Shown here piece after piece: positions 49,229 to 61,467 of a DNA stretch of 64,000 nt (the first letter of the stretch is position 1; every line of letters begins with the position of its first letter). The notes under the pieces are model-generated. The model did not search any database. It worked only from the letters and a program-made list of their open reading frames with translations, and was not told the DNA's origin. The stretch is taken from contig JANQSF010000010.1 in assembly GCA_028284155.1 (NCBI GenBank), positions 1-64,000 on the forward strand, read 5' to 3'. The translations under genes were made by a program, and so were the position numbers. The stretch comes from Phycisphaeraceae bacterium (GTDB lineage Bacteria > Planctomycetota > Phycisphaerae > Phycisphaerales > Phycisphaeraceae).

Positions 49229-50971
49229 TCATTGTTCGCTTGGCGGATCAGAAACCGACAGGATGCTGCTGTCGCTCGCTCGAAACGGGGCCTGATGCGT
49301 TTCAGTCGAAGCGTCGAAACCGTCGAGCGACGTGGGCAGTTCGATCGTGAAGACCGTGCCCTGCCCGACCTCGCTGTCGCAGCGAATCGACCCGTGGTGT
49401 TCGTCCACGACTTTCTTGGTCACGACCAAGCCGAGGCCCGTGCCGCGTTGCCCCTTCGTCGAGTGAAAGGGCGTGAACAGGAACATGAGGTGGTCGACGT
49501 CCATACCGATGCCGTTGTCACCCACGCGGATTTCGACGTGCTGCTTTTCAGCCCGGTAGCGACACGCCAGGCTGACGACACCTGTCTTGGACTCGACGGC
49601 CTCGAGCGCGTTGTAGAGCAGGTTGAGCAACGCCTGATGCAACCCGCCGGAGTCGATGGGTACGGGTGGCATCGCCTCCTCGATCTCGGTAATCAATGCG
49701 ACCTGTTTGGCGTCGTATCGAGCTTGAACCAGCGCGACGATCTCATACAGCAAGGCGTTGAGGTTGGTCATCTCCAACTCAGGTTTGCGCTGCTTGCTGA
49801 ACTGGAGCATGTTCATCGTCAGGTTGTAGATGCGCTCCAGGTTGCGCTGCGTGATCTCCCAGCCCGCACGCACAGTCGCCGTGTTGTTCTTCTTGAGGCC
49901 GAGGTCGATCACGTCGGCCCCGCCGCGCAGGCCCTGGATGATGTTCTTGATCGAATGGGACAGCGACGCGACCGTCTCGCCGATCGCTGCAAGCCGTTCG
50001 TCGCGTACGCGGTTGTGATACTGCGCCGCGTTGGCGAGTGCGAGGCCGGTTTGCACGCCGATCGCGGTCAGCAGGTGCAATTGGTCTTCGGTGTAGGTGT
50101 AGTTGGCGACCTTGCTGTCGAGGTGGATCACGCCAAACATCTCGTCCTTGAACTTGATCGGCACGCACAGAACGGATCGGATGCCCAGGCGGTGCACGCT
50201 GTCGCCCGTCGCGAAGCGTTCGTCGGTCATCGCGTTGCTGGCCAGTACGCCCTCGCGCTTGCGTCGCACGTGCTGCACGATCGTTCGACTGACCGTGATC
50301 TGTTCCTCTTCCTTGTTCTTTGGTTTGACGCGGTACCGGACGACGGCCGGCTCCGGTCTTGCGCCGGGCTCACTCTGAACAAGGATGAAGCCACGGTCCG
50401 CGGAGAAGTGCTCGAAGATGACGTCCATCACGCGCTCGAGCAGTTCCTGCTGATCAACGATCGAGCCGGTCAGTTGTGTCAGTTGGTAGATGACCTGGAG
50501 GTTCTTGACCGCCTCTTCGCTCGGTTCGGGAACAGCCAACACCATCGATTCATCCGGGTCGGCCGCGATCTTCTCGACGTGATACTCGATCTCGTCCTTG
50601 TCAGCGATCTTCACGCCGTGTGGCTTCGGGGCCGACCTGCGGTCTCGGCCAAACATGACCAGCGATTGGCCGGTGCGGATCTGATCGCCCGGTTGCAGCA
50701 GGACCGAGCCGTGCACCCGTTTGCCGTTGACGTACGTGCCGTTGGACGACTCCAGGTCGCGGATGTACCACCGGCCGTCGTCGGGCGTCAGTTCGGCGTG
50801 CCGGCGTGAGATTGACAGGTCGGTCAGCGGCAACGACTCGGCGCTTCGGCCGATCTGTTGCGGCTCGTCGTCCGGCAACTCGAAGCGTCGGCCCTGGTCC
50901 GGCCCGCGGATGACGGTCAGAATCAGCAACGGCGGTCTCCTGCGAGGCAAAGGGCGATGGCTCTTCCGCAT
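49229..50971 (-). CDS. FHA-GAF sensor histidine kinase
   Basis: The product (580 residues from the ATG at 50971) has an N-terminal FHA domain (about 15-110) with phosphothreonine-binding features GRSAESLPLTDLSISRRHAEL and DLESSNGTYVNGKRV. A GAF domain follows (about 165-320; LGIRSVLCVPIKFKDEMFGVIHLDS), then a HisKA-like helix in VASLSHSIKNIIQGLRGG and an HATPase domain with LLNLLYNALEAVES, GDNGIGMD, GTGLGLVVTKKVV. No membrane helix is visible. The FHA domain suggests control by a Ser/Thr kinase. A TTG at 50929 with AGGAG seven bases upstream is an alternative start that would remove 14 residues. It is divergent from greA. Confidence 0.88.
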   Translation of the reverse strand: MRKSHRPLPRRRPPLLILTVIRGPDQGRRFELPDDEPQQIGRSAESLPLTDLSISRRHAELTPDDGRWYIRDLESSNGTYVNGKRVHGSVLLQPGDQIRTGQSLVMFGRDRRSAPKPHGVKIADKDEIEYHVEKIAADPDESMVLAVPEPSEEAVKNLQVIYQLTQLTGSIVDQQELLERVMDVIFEHFSADRGFILVQSEPGARPEPAVVRYRVKPKNKEEEQITVSRTIVQHVRRKREGVLASNAMTDERFATGDSVHRLGIRSVLCVPIKFKDEMFGVIHLDSKVANYTYTEDQLHLLTAIGVQTGLALANAAQYHNRVRDERLAAIGETVASLSHSIKNIIQGLRGGADVIDLGLKKNNTATVRAGWEITQRNLERIYNLTMNMLQFSKQRKPELEMTNLNALLYEIVALVQARYDAKQVALITEIEEAMPPVPIDSGGLHQALLNLLYNALEAVESKTGVVSLACRYRAEKQHVEIRVGDNGIGMDVDHLMFLFTPFHSTKGQRGTGLGLVVTKKVVDEHHGSIRCDSEVGQGTVFTIELPTSLDGFDASTETHQAPFRASDSSILSVSDPPSEQ

Positions 50972-51094
50972 TGAGATTCTACACACCGGCGACAGCGGGC
51001 ACGACGACCCCACATCGGGAGTCGTTCGGCTACAATCAACGTTCCTGAGTACACGTTCCTCAACTTCCGTGGGGTGACCGATTGGAGACGACAC

Positions 51095-51562
51095 ATGGAG
51101 TTCATGACAGACAAAGACCGAACCGACCTCGAGCAGAAGCTGGAGGAATTGATCGCCAAGCGTCCGTTGATTACCAAGCGCATCGCCGAGGCCCGGGCGC
51201 ACGGCGACCTGAAAGAGAACGCTGAGTACCACGCCGCGCGCGACGACCAGGGATTGAACGAGGCTGAGATCCGTCGGATCGAAGAACGCCTCAAGAATGC
51301 CAAGGTTGTCGACGACGACCAGATCCCTGAGGACATGGTGTTTGTCGGGTCGACCGTCCGCCTGCGCGACACCGAGAGGGGCGACGAAGACCTCTACAAG
51401 TTGGTCGGGGAGTCTTCGGGCTCGTTCGACTCCGACGAGATCGAGGTCACCACGTCAAGCCCGATGGGCGAGGCATTGATGAAATCGCGTGTCGGCGAGA
51501 CGATCAAGGTTGACCTGCCGCGGGGGACGAAGCGGTTCGAGATCGTCGAGATCGTCACCTGA
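51095..51562 (+). CDS. greA: Transcription elongation factor GreA
   Basis: This 155-residue protein is a Gre factor, which enters the RNA polymerase secondary channel and stimulates cleavage of backtracked RNA. The coiled-coil N-terminal half has the acidic tip [22 protein letters not shown] with the conserved D and E. The C-terminal FKBP-like half has [11 protein letters not shown], and [33 protein letters not shown]. The length is typical. The ATG at 51095 is used; another lies nine bases on (51104). Confidence 0.95.
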   Translation: MEFMTDKDRTDLEQKLEELIAKRPLITKRIAEARAHGDLKENAEYHAARDDQGLNEAEIRRIEERLKNAKVVDDDQIPEDMVFVGSTVRLRDTERGDEDLYKLVGESSGSFDSDEIEVTTSSPMGEALMKSRVGETIKVDLPRGTKRFEIVEIVT

Positions 51563-51623
51563 AACACACCCGGTCCGGCATCGACTTTGCATAAGCGCAG
51601 CCGGGGTGGCCGAATAATTGAGA

Positions 51624-51667
51624 GGCGAGGTGGCCTGCCGCGGATGCCCGCTCGTGATCCGCTCGCC
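51624..51667 (+). other. Long hairpin between greA and the phosphatase gene
   Basis: GGCGA pairs with TCGCC at the base and GCGGAT with ATCCGC inside, giving an interrupted stem of about 11 pairs. The preceding GCCGGGGTGGCCGAATAATT superficially resembles a class II tRNA start, but there is no T arm. It may be part of greA's 3' end or the phosphatase leader. Confidence 0.35.
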
Positions 51668-51742
51668 CACAACGGGTGTTGGTGAAGTGATCCCATCGTC
51701 ATACTCGGCCGGCCTTGCCTCCAGAGGCTTTGGATTCTCTAA

Positions 51743-53689
51743 GTGATTCCCCCGACCTCATCCTCAACACGATCTCCCGGCGAGTCGGCGGGGTCCGGCT
51801 CCGCGCCGTCGGGTGCGGGCAGTTCGTCGCCGACGCCGTTGGCGGACATCGCTTATCCGCCGTCTACGTCAGCCACACCGGCGCTGACCGATTTTCTCGA
51901 TCTTGAAACGCTCCAGGCGATTCAGGACGGCTTTGCCGCGGTGACGCGGCTTTCGACCGTGATCCGAGACGCGGACGGCCAGGCGTTGACTCGGCCGACC
52001 GATGTCCAACAGCAGGTCGAGGGCGACGCGGTGCTCGACTTCCTGATTAACGTCGATGAAGCCGACACGGCGCAGCCGCTGGCGCCGCTGGCCCCCGCGG
52101 AAACGAGTACGAGCACTGAGCCCAGCGAGCCCATGCCGGCTCCCGATCCGCCCGAGGCGGCGGCCGTGGTGGACGATGCCGGGGCCGGGGCGTTTGTCGC
52201 ACCGATTGTCGTGGCGGGGCAGACTCTGGGATCGATTGTCATCGAGCCAAGTCCGCAGGCGCTGTCGGAGGCCAGCCGTGATCGCTTGCGCACCGTCGCG
52301 CAGGAACTGGGCGTGCCCGAAGATCAGGTCGATGCCCTGATGCTCTCAGCCGAGCAGGCCTGCGGGCCGAACCGCGCGGCCGGTGTGCAGTTCCTCTACC
52401 TGCTCGCCAACAGTGTCGCCCGGCTGTGCTATCAGGAGCACCAGATCCGCCAGCGCGTCGAAGAGCTATCGACGCTCTACCGGCTCAGCACGGTCATGGC
52501 CGGCCGACGCGACCTGCAGGAGGTGCTGGACACCGCCGCGCAGTCCGCGGCCGAGGCGATGAAGGTCAAGGCCGCGTCGGTTCGGCTGCTCGACGACCAC
52601 GAGCGCGAGTTGGTCGCCAAGTCGATCTACAACCTGTCGCCGACCTACCTGTCGAAGGGGCCGCTGACCCTGAGCAAGAGCACGATCTATCAGCAGGCGT
52701 TGGCCGGCGAGATCGTCTACGTCGAAGACCTGCCGACCGACCCGCGCGTGATCTACCCGGATTACGCCAAGCGAGAAGGCCTCGTCTCGATGCTCGTCGC
52801 GCCCATGATCTACCAGGGCCGACGGATCGGGGTTGTGCAGTTGTTTACCGGCGAGAAGCGCAAGTTCCGCCGGTTCGAGAAGCAACTGCTGTTGGCCGTG
52901 GCGCAGGTGTTGGCCGCGGCGATCGAAAACGCCCGGCTCGACGCCGAGTTCGTCGAGAGCCAGCGCGTCCAGCGTCAGTTGCACATGGCGACGAAGGTGC
53001 AACAGCGGATGCTGCCGCACGACGTGCCGCACATCCCGCCGTTCGACGTTGCCGCGCGGTACGTGCCGACATTCGAGCTGGGCGGCGATTTCTACGACTT
53101 CATCGACCTCGACGGGAACCTCGGCATCGCCGTGGGCGATGTCGTGGGCAAGGGAATCGCCGCGTCGCTGTTGATGGCCAGCGTGCGCGCGAGCCTGCGT
53201 GCTTATGCGCAGGACGTCTACGACATCGACGAGATCATCAGCCGCGTCAACGTGGCGCTGTCGCGTGACACGCTCGACAACGAGTTCGCCACACTTTTCT
53301 ACGGCGTGCTCGACAGCGAGAGCCGACGGTTCACGTACTGCAACGCCGGCCACGAGCCGCCGCTGTTGCTCCGCGATGGCGAGTTCCTGCGCATGCAGAC
53401 CGGCGGCATGATCGTCGGCATCGACGCGCGTCAGACGTACCGCAAGGCTTTGATTGACCTCAAGACCGGTGACGTCATGTGCGTGTTCAGCGACGGCCTG
53501 CTCGACGCGCAGAACGCCGAGGGCGAGCGGTTCGGTCGTGACCGCCTGCGCGCCGCCATGCTTGATGTCGACGCCGACGCGTCGTCGGACGAGATCCTCA
53601 ATCACATCGTCTGGCAGATGCGCCGGTTCGTCGGTCTCCGCGAGAGCGTGGACGACCTGACGATCGTGGTGGTCAAGGTCGGTGAGTAG
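51743..53689 (+). CDS. PocR-like/GAF/SpoIIE-type PP2C phosphatase
   Basis: The 648-residue protein has a disordered Ser/Pro-rich N-terminus (about 1-48) and a split PocR-like sensory domain (DFLDLETLQAIQDGFAAVTR, TVIRDADGQALTRPT). A GAF domain follows (about 250-405; LSTLYRLSTVMAGRRDLQEV, LVSMLVAPMIYQGRRIGVVQLFTGE), then a SpoIIE/RsbU-type PP2C domain (about 430-648). The phosphatase domain has metal-binding ELGGDFYDFIDLDGNLGIAVGDVVGKG, NAGHEPPLLL and VFSDGLLDAQN. Such enzymes dephosphorylate anti-sigma-antagonists in partner-switching control. The start is GTG at 51743; no clear ribosome site is seen. It is downstream of greA. No STAS or RsbW partner is present in the window. Confidence 0.85.
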   Translation: MIPPTSSSTRSPGESAGSGSAPSGAGSSSPTPLADIAYPPSTSATPALTDFLDLETLQAIQDGFAAVTRLSTVIRDADGQALTRPTDVQQQVEGDAVLDFLINVDEADTAQPLAPLAPAETSTSTEPSEPMPAPDPPEAAAVVDDAGAGAFVAPIVVAGQTLGSIVIEPSPQALSEASRDRLRTVAQELGVPEDQVDALMLSAEQACGPNRAAGVQFLYLLANSVARLCYQEHQIRQRVEELSTLYRLSTVMAGRRDLQEVLDTAAQSAAEAMKVKAASVRLLDDHERELVAKSIYNLSPTYLSKGPLTLSKSTIYQQALAGEIVYVEDLPTDPRVIYPDYAKREGLVSMLVAPMIYQGRRIGVVQLFTGEKRKFRRFEKQLLLAVAQVLAAAIENARLDAEFVESQRVQRQLHMATKVQQRMLPHDVPHIPPFDVAARYVPTFELGGDFYDFIDLDGNLGIAVGDVVGKGIAASLLMASVRASLRAYAQDVYDIDEIISRVNVALSRDTLDNEFATLFYGVLDSESRRFTYCNAGHEPPLLLRDGEFLRMQTGGMIVGIDARQTYRKALIDLKTGDVMCVFSDGLLDAQNAEGERFGRDRLRAAMLDVDADASSDEILNHIVWQMRRFVGLRESVDDLTIVVVKVGE

Positions 53690-53765
53690 GGCGATCGCCG
53701 TAGCCTGTCGCACGAACAGCCGGGAGGGCGAGGCTCCGTCCGAGCCGCGGTGAAGTTTGGTGCGC

Positions 53766-53845
53766 GGGTGCCTGTGAATAAGCGAAGCGTTTCACGGCCT
53801 TCGTCGCCAAGTTCCGTGAAACGCTTCGCTTATTCACAGGCACCC
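53766..53845. repeat. Perfect 32-base inverted repeat
   Basis: The arms at 53766-53797 and 53814-53845 are perfectly complementary with a 16-base spacer. They begin GGGTGCCTGTGAATAAGCGA and continue AGCGTTTCACGG. It is the longest perfect inverted repeat that I saw. A short GGCTC..GAGCC hairpin lies just upstream (53732-53746). Confidence 0.95.
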
Positions 53846-53932
53846 CAATAAGACAGATCACCCGGTCTCCACCGGTTCGTTTATGTTGGCCTGATAGACT
53901 AACCAAAGTACACCACACCCGGAGCATTGATC

Positions 53933-55225
53933 ATGCCACACTGGTCCTGCCTCGTCGCCGTCGTTGCCCTGATTACATTGGTCACGTTCTGCGTCGACGA
54001 CGCCGAAGCACAACCGCGCGGCTTCAATTACGACGAGTCGAAGGTGCCCAAATACACGCTGCCCGACCCGCTGGCGATGCCCGGCGGTAAACGAGTGCCC
54101 GATGCCGCGACGTGGTGGAAATCGCAGCGGCCCATCGTGTTGAAGCAGATGGAGATGCACGTCTTCGGCGCGATGCCGCCGGCCCTGCCGATTGCGCACG
54201 TCGAAGACCACGGGCTGGATGAAAACGCGCTGGGCGGCAAGGGCCGACGCAAGGAGGTGACGCTCTACTTCAAGAAAGACCGCACCGGGCCGGCGGTGAA
54301 TGTGTTGATCTTCCTGCCGCCGAAGTCGAGCAAGGCCAAAGGCCCTTACCCGGCGTTCTTGGGTTACAACTTCAACGGCAACCACACCGTTCATGCCGAC
54401 CCGAAGATCCGCAAGAGCAACGTTTGGCCGCGCAAGGCTGGGTCGTCGCCGAGCGTGCCGGACGACTCGACACGTGGCCGAAGCGCCTCGCGTTGGCAGG
54501 TCGAGAAGATTCTGGAACGCGGCTACGCGCTCGTGACGATCTATTACGGCGACGTCGATCCGGACTTCTACGACGGGTTCAAGAACGGCGTGCATGCGCT
54601 TTATCCGAAGTATCAGGACCGGGCTGACAACTGGACGTCGATCGGCGGCTGGGCGTGGACGTTGTCGCGCGTGCTCGACCACCTCGAAACGGACGACCTG
54701 ATCGACGCCAAGCGTGTGTCGGTGATCGGGCACTCCCGGCTGGGCAAGACGTCGCTTTGGGCCGGCGCGACCGACCCGCGTTTCGCGCTGGTCATCTCGA
54801 ACAATTCCGGCTGCGGCGGCGCAGCCCTAGCCCGGCGTCGATTCGGTGAGACCGTTAAGCGGATCAACACGTCGTTCCCGCACTGGTTCACCAAGCTGCA
54901 CAAGCAGTACAACGACAACGAAGACAAGATGCCGGTCGATCAGCACTACGTCATGGCGTTGATCGCGCCCCGGCCGCTCTACGTGGCCAGCGCCGAGCGC
55001 GATTCCTGGGCCGACCCGAAAGGCGAGTTTCTGGCGACGGTTGCGGCGACGCCCGTTTACAAGCTGCTGGGCAAGGAGGGCATGCCCGCGACCGAATGGC
55101 CTGCCGTCGGCAAGCCCGTCCACGGCACGATCGGCTACCACATCCGCGTCGGCAAGCACGACGTGACCGCCTTCGACTGGGAGCAGTACCTCGACTTCGC
55201 CGACAAACACCTCGGCGGCAAGTGA
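53933..55225 (+). CDS. Secreted alpha/beta hydrolase, glucuronoyl esterase-like (CE15)
   Basis: The 430-residue product has a signal peptide (hydrophobic segment [20 protein letters not shown], cleavage near AEA-QP). The hydrolase domain contains [21 protein letters not shown] with the oxyanion region, [18 protein letters not shown] with the nucleophile serine, [19 protein letters not shown] and, near the end, [17 protein letters not shown] with the histidine. These are hallmarks of CE15-type esterases, which cut the ester between lignin and glucuronoxylan, or similar uronic esters. The ATG at 53933 follows GGAG at a good distance; a TTG six bases upstream is possible. It stands alone after the 32-base inverted repeat. 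Confidence 0.82.
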   Translation: MPHWSCLVAVVALITLVTFCVDDAEAQPRGFNYDESKVPKYTLPDPLAMPGGKRVPDAATWWKSQRPIVLKQMEMHVFGAMPPALPIAHVEDHGLDENALGGKGRRKEVTLYFKKDRTGPAVNVLIFLPPKSSKAKGPYPAFLGYNFNGNHTVHADPKIRKSNVWPRKAGSSPSVPDDSTRGRSASRWQVEKILERGYALVTIYYGDVDPDFYDGFKNGVHALYPKYQDRADNWTSIGGWAWTLSRVLDHLETDDLIDAKRVSVIGHSRLGKTSLWAGATDPRFALVISNNSGCGGAALARRRFGETVKRINTSFPHWFTKLHKQYNDNEDKMPVDQHYVMALIAPRPLYVASAERDSWADPKGEFLATVAATPVYKLLGKEGMPATEWPAVGKPVHGTIGYHIRVGKHDVTAFDWEQYLDFADKHLGGK

Positions 55226-55240
55226 CTAACATCGCCGACC

Positions 55241-56344
55241 ATGACGACACCCAACATCCCACAACGCATCCTGATGGGCCCCGGCCCGAGTGATATCCCC
55301 CCGCGTGTGCTTGAGGCGATGGCCCGCCCGACGATCGGCCACCTCGACCCGGTCTTCCTCGAGTTGATGGACGGCGTGCGCGACAAGCTCCGCCAGGTCT
55401 TTCAGACGACGAACGAAACGACGATGGCGATGAGCGGCACGGGCTCGGCCGGTATGGAGACGGTCTTCGTCAACCTCGTCGAGCCGGGCGACACCGTGCT
55501 GGTCTGCGTCAACGGCGTGTTCGGCAACCGCATGGCCCAGGTGGCCGGCCGATGCGGCGCGAAGGTTGAGACGATCGAAAAGCCGTGGGGTCAGGTCTTC
55601 GATCAGGACGAGGTCATCGCCACAATCGACCGTGTGAAGCCGAACGTCGTGGCGATTGTGCACGCCGAGACGTCGACCGGCGCACATCAGCCGATCGACA
55701 AGATTGGCGCGGCGGCGCGCGACGCGGGCGCGTTGTTCGTCATCGACTGCGTGACGAGTTTCGCCGGCGCGCCCGTCAAGATTGACGAGTGGCAGGTTGA
55801 CGCCGCGTACACCGGCACGCAGAAGTGTCTGTCGTGCCCGCCGGGCCTGTCGCCGGTGACATTCTCGCCGCGAGCCATGGAACGGGTGGCCGCGCGGAAA
55901 AGCAAGGTCCAGTCGTGGTACCTCGACCTGTCGTTGATCGGGCAGTATTGGGGTAGTGAGCGCGTGTATCACCATACCGCCCCGATCAACATGCTCTACG
56001 GGCTGGATGAGGCGTTGAACATCGTCCTGGAGGTAGGTTTGGACGCGCGCTTCGAGCGACACCGCGCGATGCACGCGCTGCTGCGTGACGGTTTGAGTGC
56101 GCTCGGCGTCGAGTACGTCAGTCAGGACGGCCACCACCTGCCCATGCTCAACGCCGTGAGCGTGCCGGCCGGCATCGACGACGCCGCGGGTCGCAAGCAA
56201 TTGCTGAACGACTACGGCATCGAGATCGGTGGTGGGCTAGGCGAGTTTAAGGGCAAGGCGTGGCGCATCGGCCTGATGGGCGCAGCCGCGTCGAAGCGAA
56301 ACGTCACACTCCTGCTCGCCGCGCTGCGTGACATGCTCGGATAA
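55241..56344 (+). CDS. Class V aminotransferase (serine/alanine-glyoxylate type)
   Basis: The 367-residue PLP enzyme resembles alanine-glyoxylate and serine-pyruvate aminotransferases. It has [19 protein letters not shown] at the start, [30 protein letters not shown], the PLP-binding [14 protein letters not shown] and the lysine in [25 protein letters not shown] near the C-terminus carries the substrate-carboxylate arginine. It could serve photorespiration-like glyoxylate disposal or serine metabolism. It follows the esterase gene by 15 bases, so they may share a transcript. Confidence 0.9.
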   Translation: MTTPNIPQRILMGPGPSDIPPRVLEAMARPTIGHLDPVFLELMDGVRDKLRQVFQTTNETTMAMSGTGSAGMETVFVNLVEPGDTVLVCVNGVFGNRMAQVAGRCGAKVETIEKPWGQVFDQDEVIATIDRVKPNVVAIVHAETSTGAHQPIDKIGAAARDAGALFVIDCVTSFAGAPVKIDEWQVDAAYTGTQKCLSCPPGLSPVTFSPRAMERVAARKSKVQSWYLDLSLIGQYWGSERVYHHTAPINMLYGLDEALNIVLEVGLDARFERHRAMHALLRDGLSALGVEYVSQDGHHLPMLNAVSVPAGIDDAAGRKQLLNDYGIEIGGGLGEFKGKAWRIGLMGAAASKRNVTLLLAALRDMLG

Positions 56345-56368
56345 CGCACGACGAGACGATCCCTTCAG

Positions 56369-56387
56369 CCCCGGGCTTCGCCCGGGG
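56369..56387. repeat. CCCCGGGC hairpin, copy 2
   Basis: CCCCGGGC-TTC-GCCCGGGG is preceded by CCTTCAG, as in the copy at 31172. It lies after the aminotransferase gene and could also end its transcript. Confidence 0.8.
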
Positions 56388-56431
56388 ACCGCTCCGCGCG
56401 ACAGTTGACCGCTCGTGTCTCAAAGCGGATG

Positions 56432-56465
56432 AAAAAACGGGGCCAAGCGTTGAGCTTGGCCCCGT
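56432..56465 (-). terminator. Intrinsic terminator of gap
   Basis: On the minus strand ACGGGGCCAAGC and GCTTGGCCCCGT form a perfect 12-bp stem with a 5-base loop, followed by TTTTTT. It lies about 80 bases after the gap stop codon. Confidence 0.9.
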
Positions 56466-56546
56466 GGTGTCTCTTGATTGGTTGTGCAATGAATGGACGA
56501 CCGACCGCCGGGCAGAGCCCTGGGCTGAAGCAACGGCTGTCGCCGT

Positions 56547-58734
<2,188 letters not shown>

Positions 58735-58738
<4 letters not shown>

Positions 58739-59808
58739 GCCGCAAGCGGCTCGAAGCGGAGGACCAGGTCGTACAGATCGGCCTGGTACTCACGCGCGAC
58801 GTCCGGGTCTTTGATCATGCCCATCTTCAGCGCGTCGCAGGTGAACCGCGCGTCGAAGTTGCTCTCGAGCGCCCGGCCCATCCCTTCGAGCACGACCAGG
58901 TCGATCGGCGTACCCCGCGCGGCGGCAATCAGCTCGTCGGACACGTCAGACAGGTCGATCAGTGATGACGTGTTGCCGCTGGGCACACAAGTGAGCCGCC
59001 TGTCCTTCACGGCCTCCGCGATCATCGGGTCGATCGACGCGACCTGTTGGACCAACTCGATCAGTTCGGGATGGATGATGTCGTTGAGCGCGGGGCGTGT
59101 GTTCGATGTCAAGATCACCGATGACCCACGCCGCAGCAGGTCGCATGCGAATGGGATCATGCCCAGGACGATGTCGCAGCCCGCGTTGTCGACGAACAGC
59201 AGGGCGTGGCGATAGGGGTGGTCCGAGGTGACGCGGTTGACCCACGAGTCCAGGTCGTCGACAAGCCAGGGGCGGGGCTTGAGCTTGTCGCGCGTGGCGT
59301 GGAAATCGAGTTGGCCGGACTTGAACAGCTCAAGTGTGTCGGTCGCGCCGACGTCGAAGATATTGCCGGCAAAGACGCCGCGTGCGACCTCAACAGCCCT
59401 TTGCGGGTCGGGCAACGCGTCGAGCTGGTCGAGCAGGGCAGGCAGCAAGCTCAAAGCACGTTCGTTCTCGCGCGCTTTGACCAGGCGGTAGGGGTCAATG
59501 AAACCGTGTTCGCGCTGGATGCGTTCGCGATCGCACGCCAAGGTGTGGACGTCCAGCCGGCTCATCGATGCGTAGTTTTGAGTGCAGTTTGCGATGTGCT
59601 TGTCGTATGCGCTTTGACACGTCGCGGCGCGCGCCCTCGCCTCCGATAGGGATTCACCCTCGTCGCACACCACCTCGATAGCCTCTTCCAGGATTCCGGG
59701 GTGACAACGGGCGTACAGGTCGAGCCAATACGCGCGCGGTTCAGCCTCGACGCGCAGATCGAGACTGCACGCGCGGTAGCTTTCAGGTTCTGCTAACAGG
59801 GGGAACAT
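58735..59808 (-). CDS. DUF89 family protein (ARMT1-like)
   Basis: The 357-residue protein belongs to the DUF89 family of metal-dependent phosphatases/damage-control enzymes, related to ARMT1 and the PANK4 C-terminal domain. Key blocks are RAYWLDLYARCH, YRLVKARENERALSLLPAL, FAGNIFDVGATDTLELF, LLFVDNAGCDIVLGMIPFACDLLRRG (metal-binding DN) and DLVVLEGMGRALESN. Known members clear damaged sugar-phosphate or cofactor metabolites. The start is at 59806-59808. It is 58 bases downstream of hisH on the same strand. Confidence 0.85.
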
Positions 59809-59866
59809 CGGTGAGACGGTATGCAGTCGGGACGGCCGACGGTGTGTGAGAATCGTTTGAGCGGAT

Positions 59867-60535
59867 TCACAACTGAGCAAAGTTCCGCAGGATCGTCAGC
59901 CCAACGCGTTGCGACTTCTCCGGATGGAACTGCGTCGCCCAGACGTTGCCGCGCATGATCGACGACGTGAACGGCACGCCTTCGGGGTAGTCGGTCTGCG
60001 TCGCGGTGATCGGAAACTCTTCCGTTTCGTCGGGCACGCAGTAGTAGCCGTGCACGAAGTAGACGAATGGGTCGATTTCAAGCCCATCCAGCAAAGGATT
60101 GTCGCGCGCCCAATACAGGTCATTCCACCCCATGTGTGGGACTTTAATCCGTTGGCCGTTGACTTCATTGGGGAACCGCACGACCTTGCCCGGCAGGACG
60201 CCCAGGCCCGGCACGAGGTCGTCGGGCGATGGGGCGTCTTCCTCGGAGCCGTCGAATAGCAACTGCATGCCGAGGCAGACGCCCAGGAACGGTTGCCCGG
60301 TCTCGATAAATGAGTGAATCGGATCGACCCAGCCGTGCTCGCGCAGGTGCTGCATGCCGTCGGCAAACGCGCCGACACCCGGAAGGATGAGCCTGTCAAC
60401 ACTGAGCGAAGCGTCGTCGAGTTGGTCCGGCGATTCGAGGATGACGGCGTTCGTGCCGACCTGCTCGAACGCCTTCTGGACGCTGCGCAGGTTGCCCACG
60501 CCGTAGTCGATGATGCCGGGGACGCCGTTGGACAT
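59867..60535 (-). CDS. hisH: Imidazole glycerol phosphate synthase glutaminase subunit
   Basis: The 222-residue class I glutamine amidotransferase HisH supplies ammonia to HisF in histidine synthesis. Features are the N-terminal GIIDYGVGNLRSVQKAFEQ, RLILPGVGAFADGM (PGVG oxyanion strand), the nucleophile in LGVCLGMQLLFDGSEE, VPHMGWNDL, YFVHGYY, GNVWATQFHPEKSQ with the catalytic histidine and glutamate. The start at 60533-60535 is standard. HisF and HisA are not nearby. Confidence 0.96.
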   Translation of the reverse strand: MSNGVPGIIDYGVGNLRSVQKAFEQVGTNAVILESPDQLDDASLSVDRLILPGVGAFADGMQHLREHGWVDPIHSFIETGQPFLGVCLGMQLLFDGSEEDAPSPDDLVPGLGVLPGKVVRFPNEVNGQRIKVPHMGWNDLYWARDNPLLDGLEIDPFVYFVHGYYCVPDETEEFPITATQTDYPEGVPFTSSIMRGNVWATQFHPEKSQRVGLTILRNFAQL

Positions 60536-60658
60536 GTTGGTGAGTCTGACATTGGGACGAAAAACGACCGCCCATGTTAGGCGGTCGCTGGTGGGATCAG
60601 GCGGGTTGCGTTTGAGCGTTGGTGATTCGGCTGAATCCAACTCGTTTCGGCAATCGCA

Positions 60659-61378
60659 TCAACTACCGACAACCACGATCTCGACACGGCGGCTTTTGGC
60701 CTTGGTCGACTGTGGGGCGTGAGGTCCGAAGCCGGCGGCGTACATCTGTTTGGCGTTCAGACCGCGGCTTTGCAGGTAGCGGCAGACCGCGGCGGAGCGT
60801 TGCAGGCTCAGCTCGAGGTTGTCTTTCCACGGGCTCTTCTTGATCGGGTCGGTGTCGGTGTAGCCCTCAATGCGGATGGTCTGGGCGCCGTACTCTCGTT
60901 TGAGCACGGTGGCGATCCGGTCGAGGGTGCGCTTGGCGGTGGATTTGAGCGTGACCTTGCCCGGGTTGAACAGCACGTCGCCGGGGATGCGGACGCCGAT
61001 ACCGTCAGCCCGTTGAATCTGCTCGACCCCTTCGATCGTCGAGAAGCTGCTGTTGACGCGGATGACCGGGTCCTGCTGGGTGCTCTTGGCACGCAGTTCG
61101 GCCTGCAACTGTGCGTTACTCTGACGCAGTTGCTGGACCTCGGCTGACAGAGACGCGTGCTGCGACTGGTAGGCCTGCTGGTTCGACGCGTACTGGGCCC
61201 GCGCCGCCTCCGAGCTTTGGAATGCGGCGTTGGTCTGGGCCTGGGCATGTCGCAGTTGCTGGTTTTCCAACCGCAATGCGGCAAGCTCGTCCTGCGTGTT
61301 GGCGGTCTGGCAACCGCCCAGCAGGGCAACCGAAAGGGTGAGAATGATGCCGGTGACGCTCGGTGGCATGCGATCCAT
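60659..61378 (-). CDS. OmpA-family lipoprotein
   Basis: The 239-residue product has a lipoprotein signal ending ALLGGC (Cys23). A coiled coil (about 30-110; ELAALRLENQQLRHAQAQTN, LSAEVQQLRQSNAQLQAEL) leads to an OmpA/MotB C-terminal domain (about 115-237), with GVRIPGDVLFNPGKVTLKS, TIRIEGYTDTDPIKKS, NLELSLQRSAAVCRYLQSRG and SRRVEIVV. Such domains bind peptidoglycan diaminopimelate, so it probably tethers the outer membrane or a complex to the wall. The start at 61376-61378 follows GAGG at seven bases. It lies 89 bases downstream of the prepilin peptidase gene. Confidence 0.88.
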   Translation of the reverse strand: MDRMPPSVTGIILTLSVALLGGCQTANTQDELAALRLENQQLRHAQAQTNAAFQSSEAARAQYASNQQAYQSQHASLSAEVQQLRQSNAQLQAELRAKSTQQDPVIRVNSSFSTIEGVEQIQRADGIGVRIPGDVLFNPGKVTLKSTAKRTLDRIATVLKREYGAQTIRIEGYTDTDPIKKSPWKDNLELSLQRSAAVCRYLQSRGLNAKQMYAAGFGPHAPQSTKAKSRRVEIVVVGS

Positions 61379-61467
61379 CGCTGCACCTCGTGTTTGGAGA
61401 AAACCGTCCGTGGTGGGCGTCGCCTCCGCGACGCGACCTGCATCCTGCGGGTCATCGGCCTTTATCG

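Noticed and set aside
51600..51690. Sequence starting GCCGGGGTGGCCGAATAATT that resembles a class II tRNA (Leu/Ser).
   Set aside because: There is a D-arm-like start but no T arm with TTCGA and no matching acceptor 3' end, so it is not a tRNA; only a hairpin is reported.
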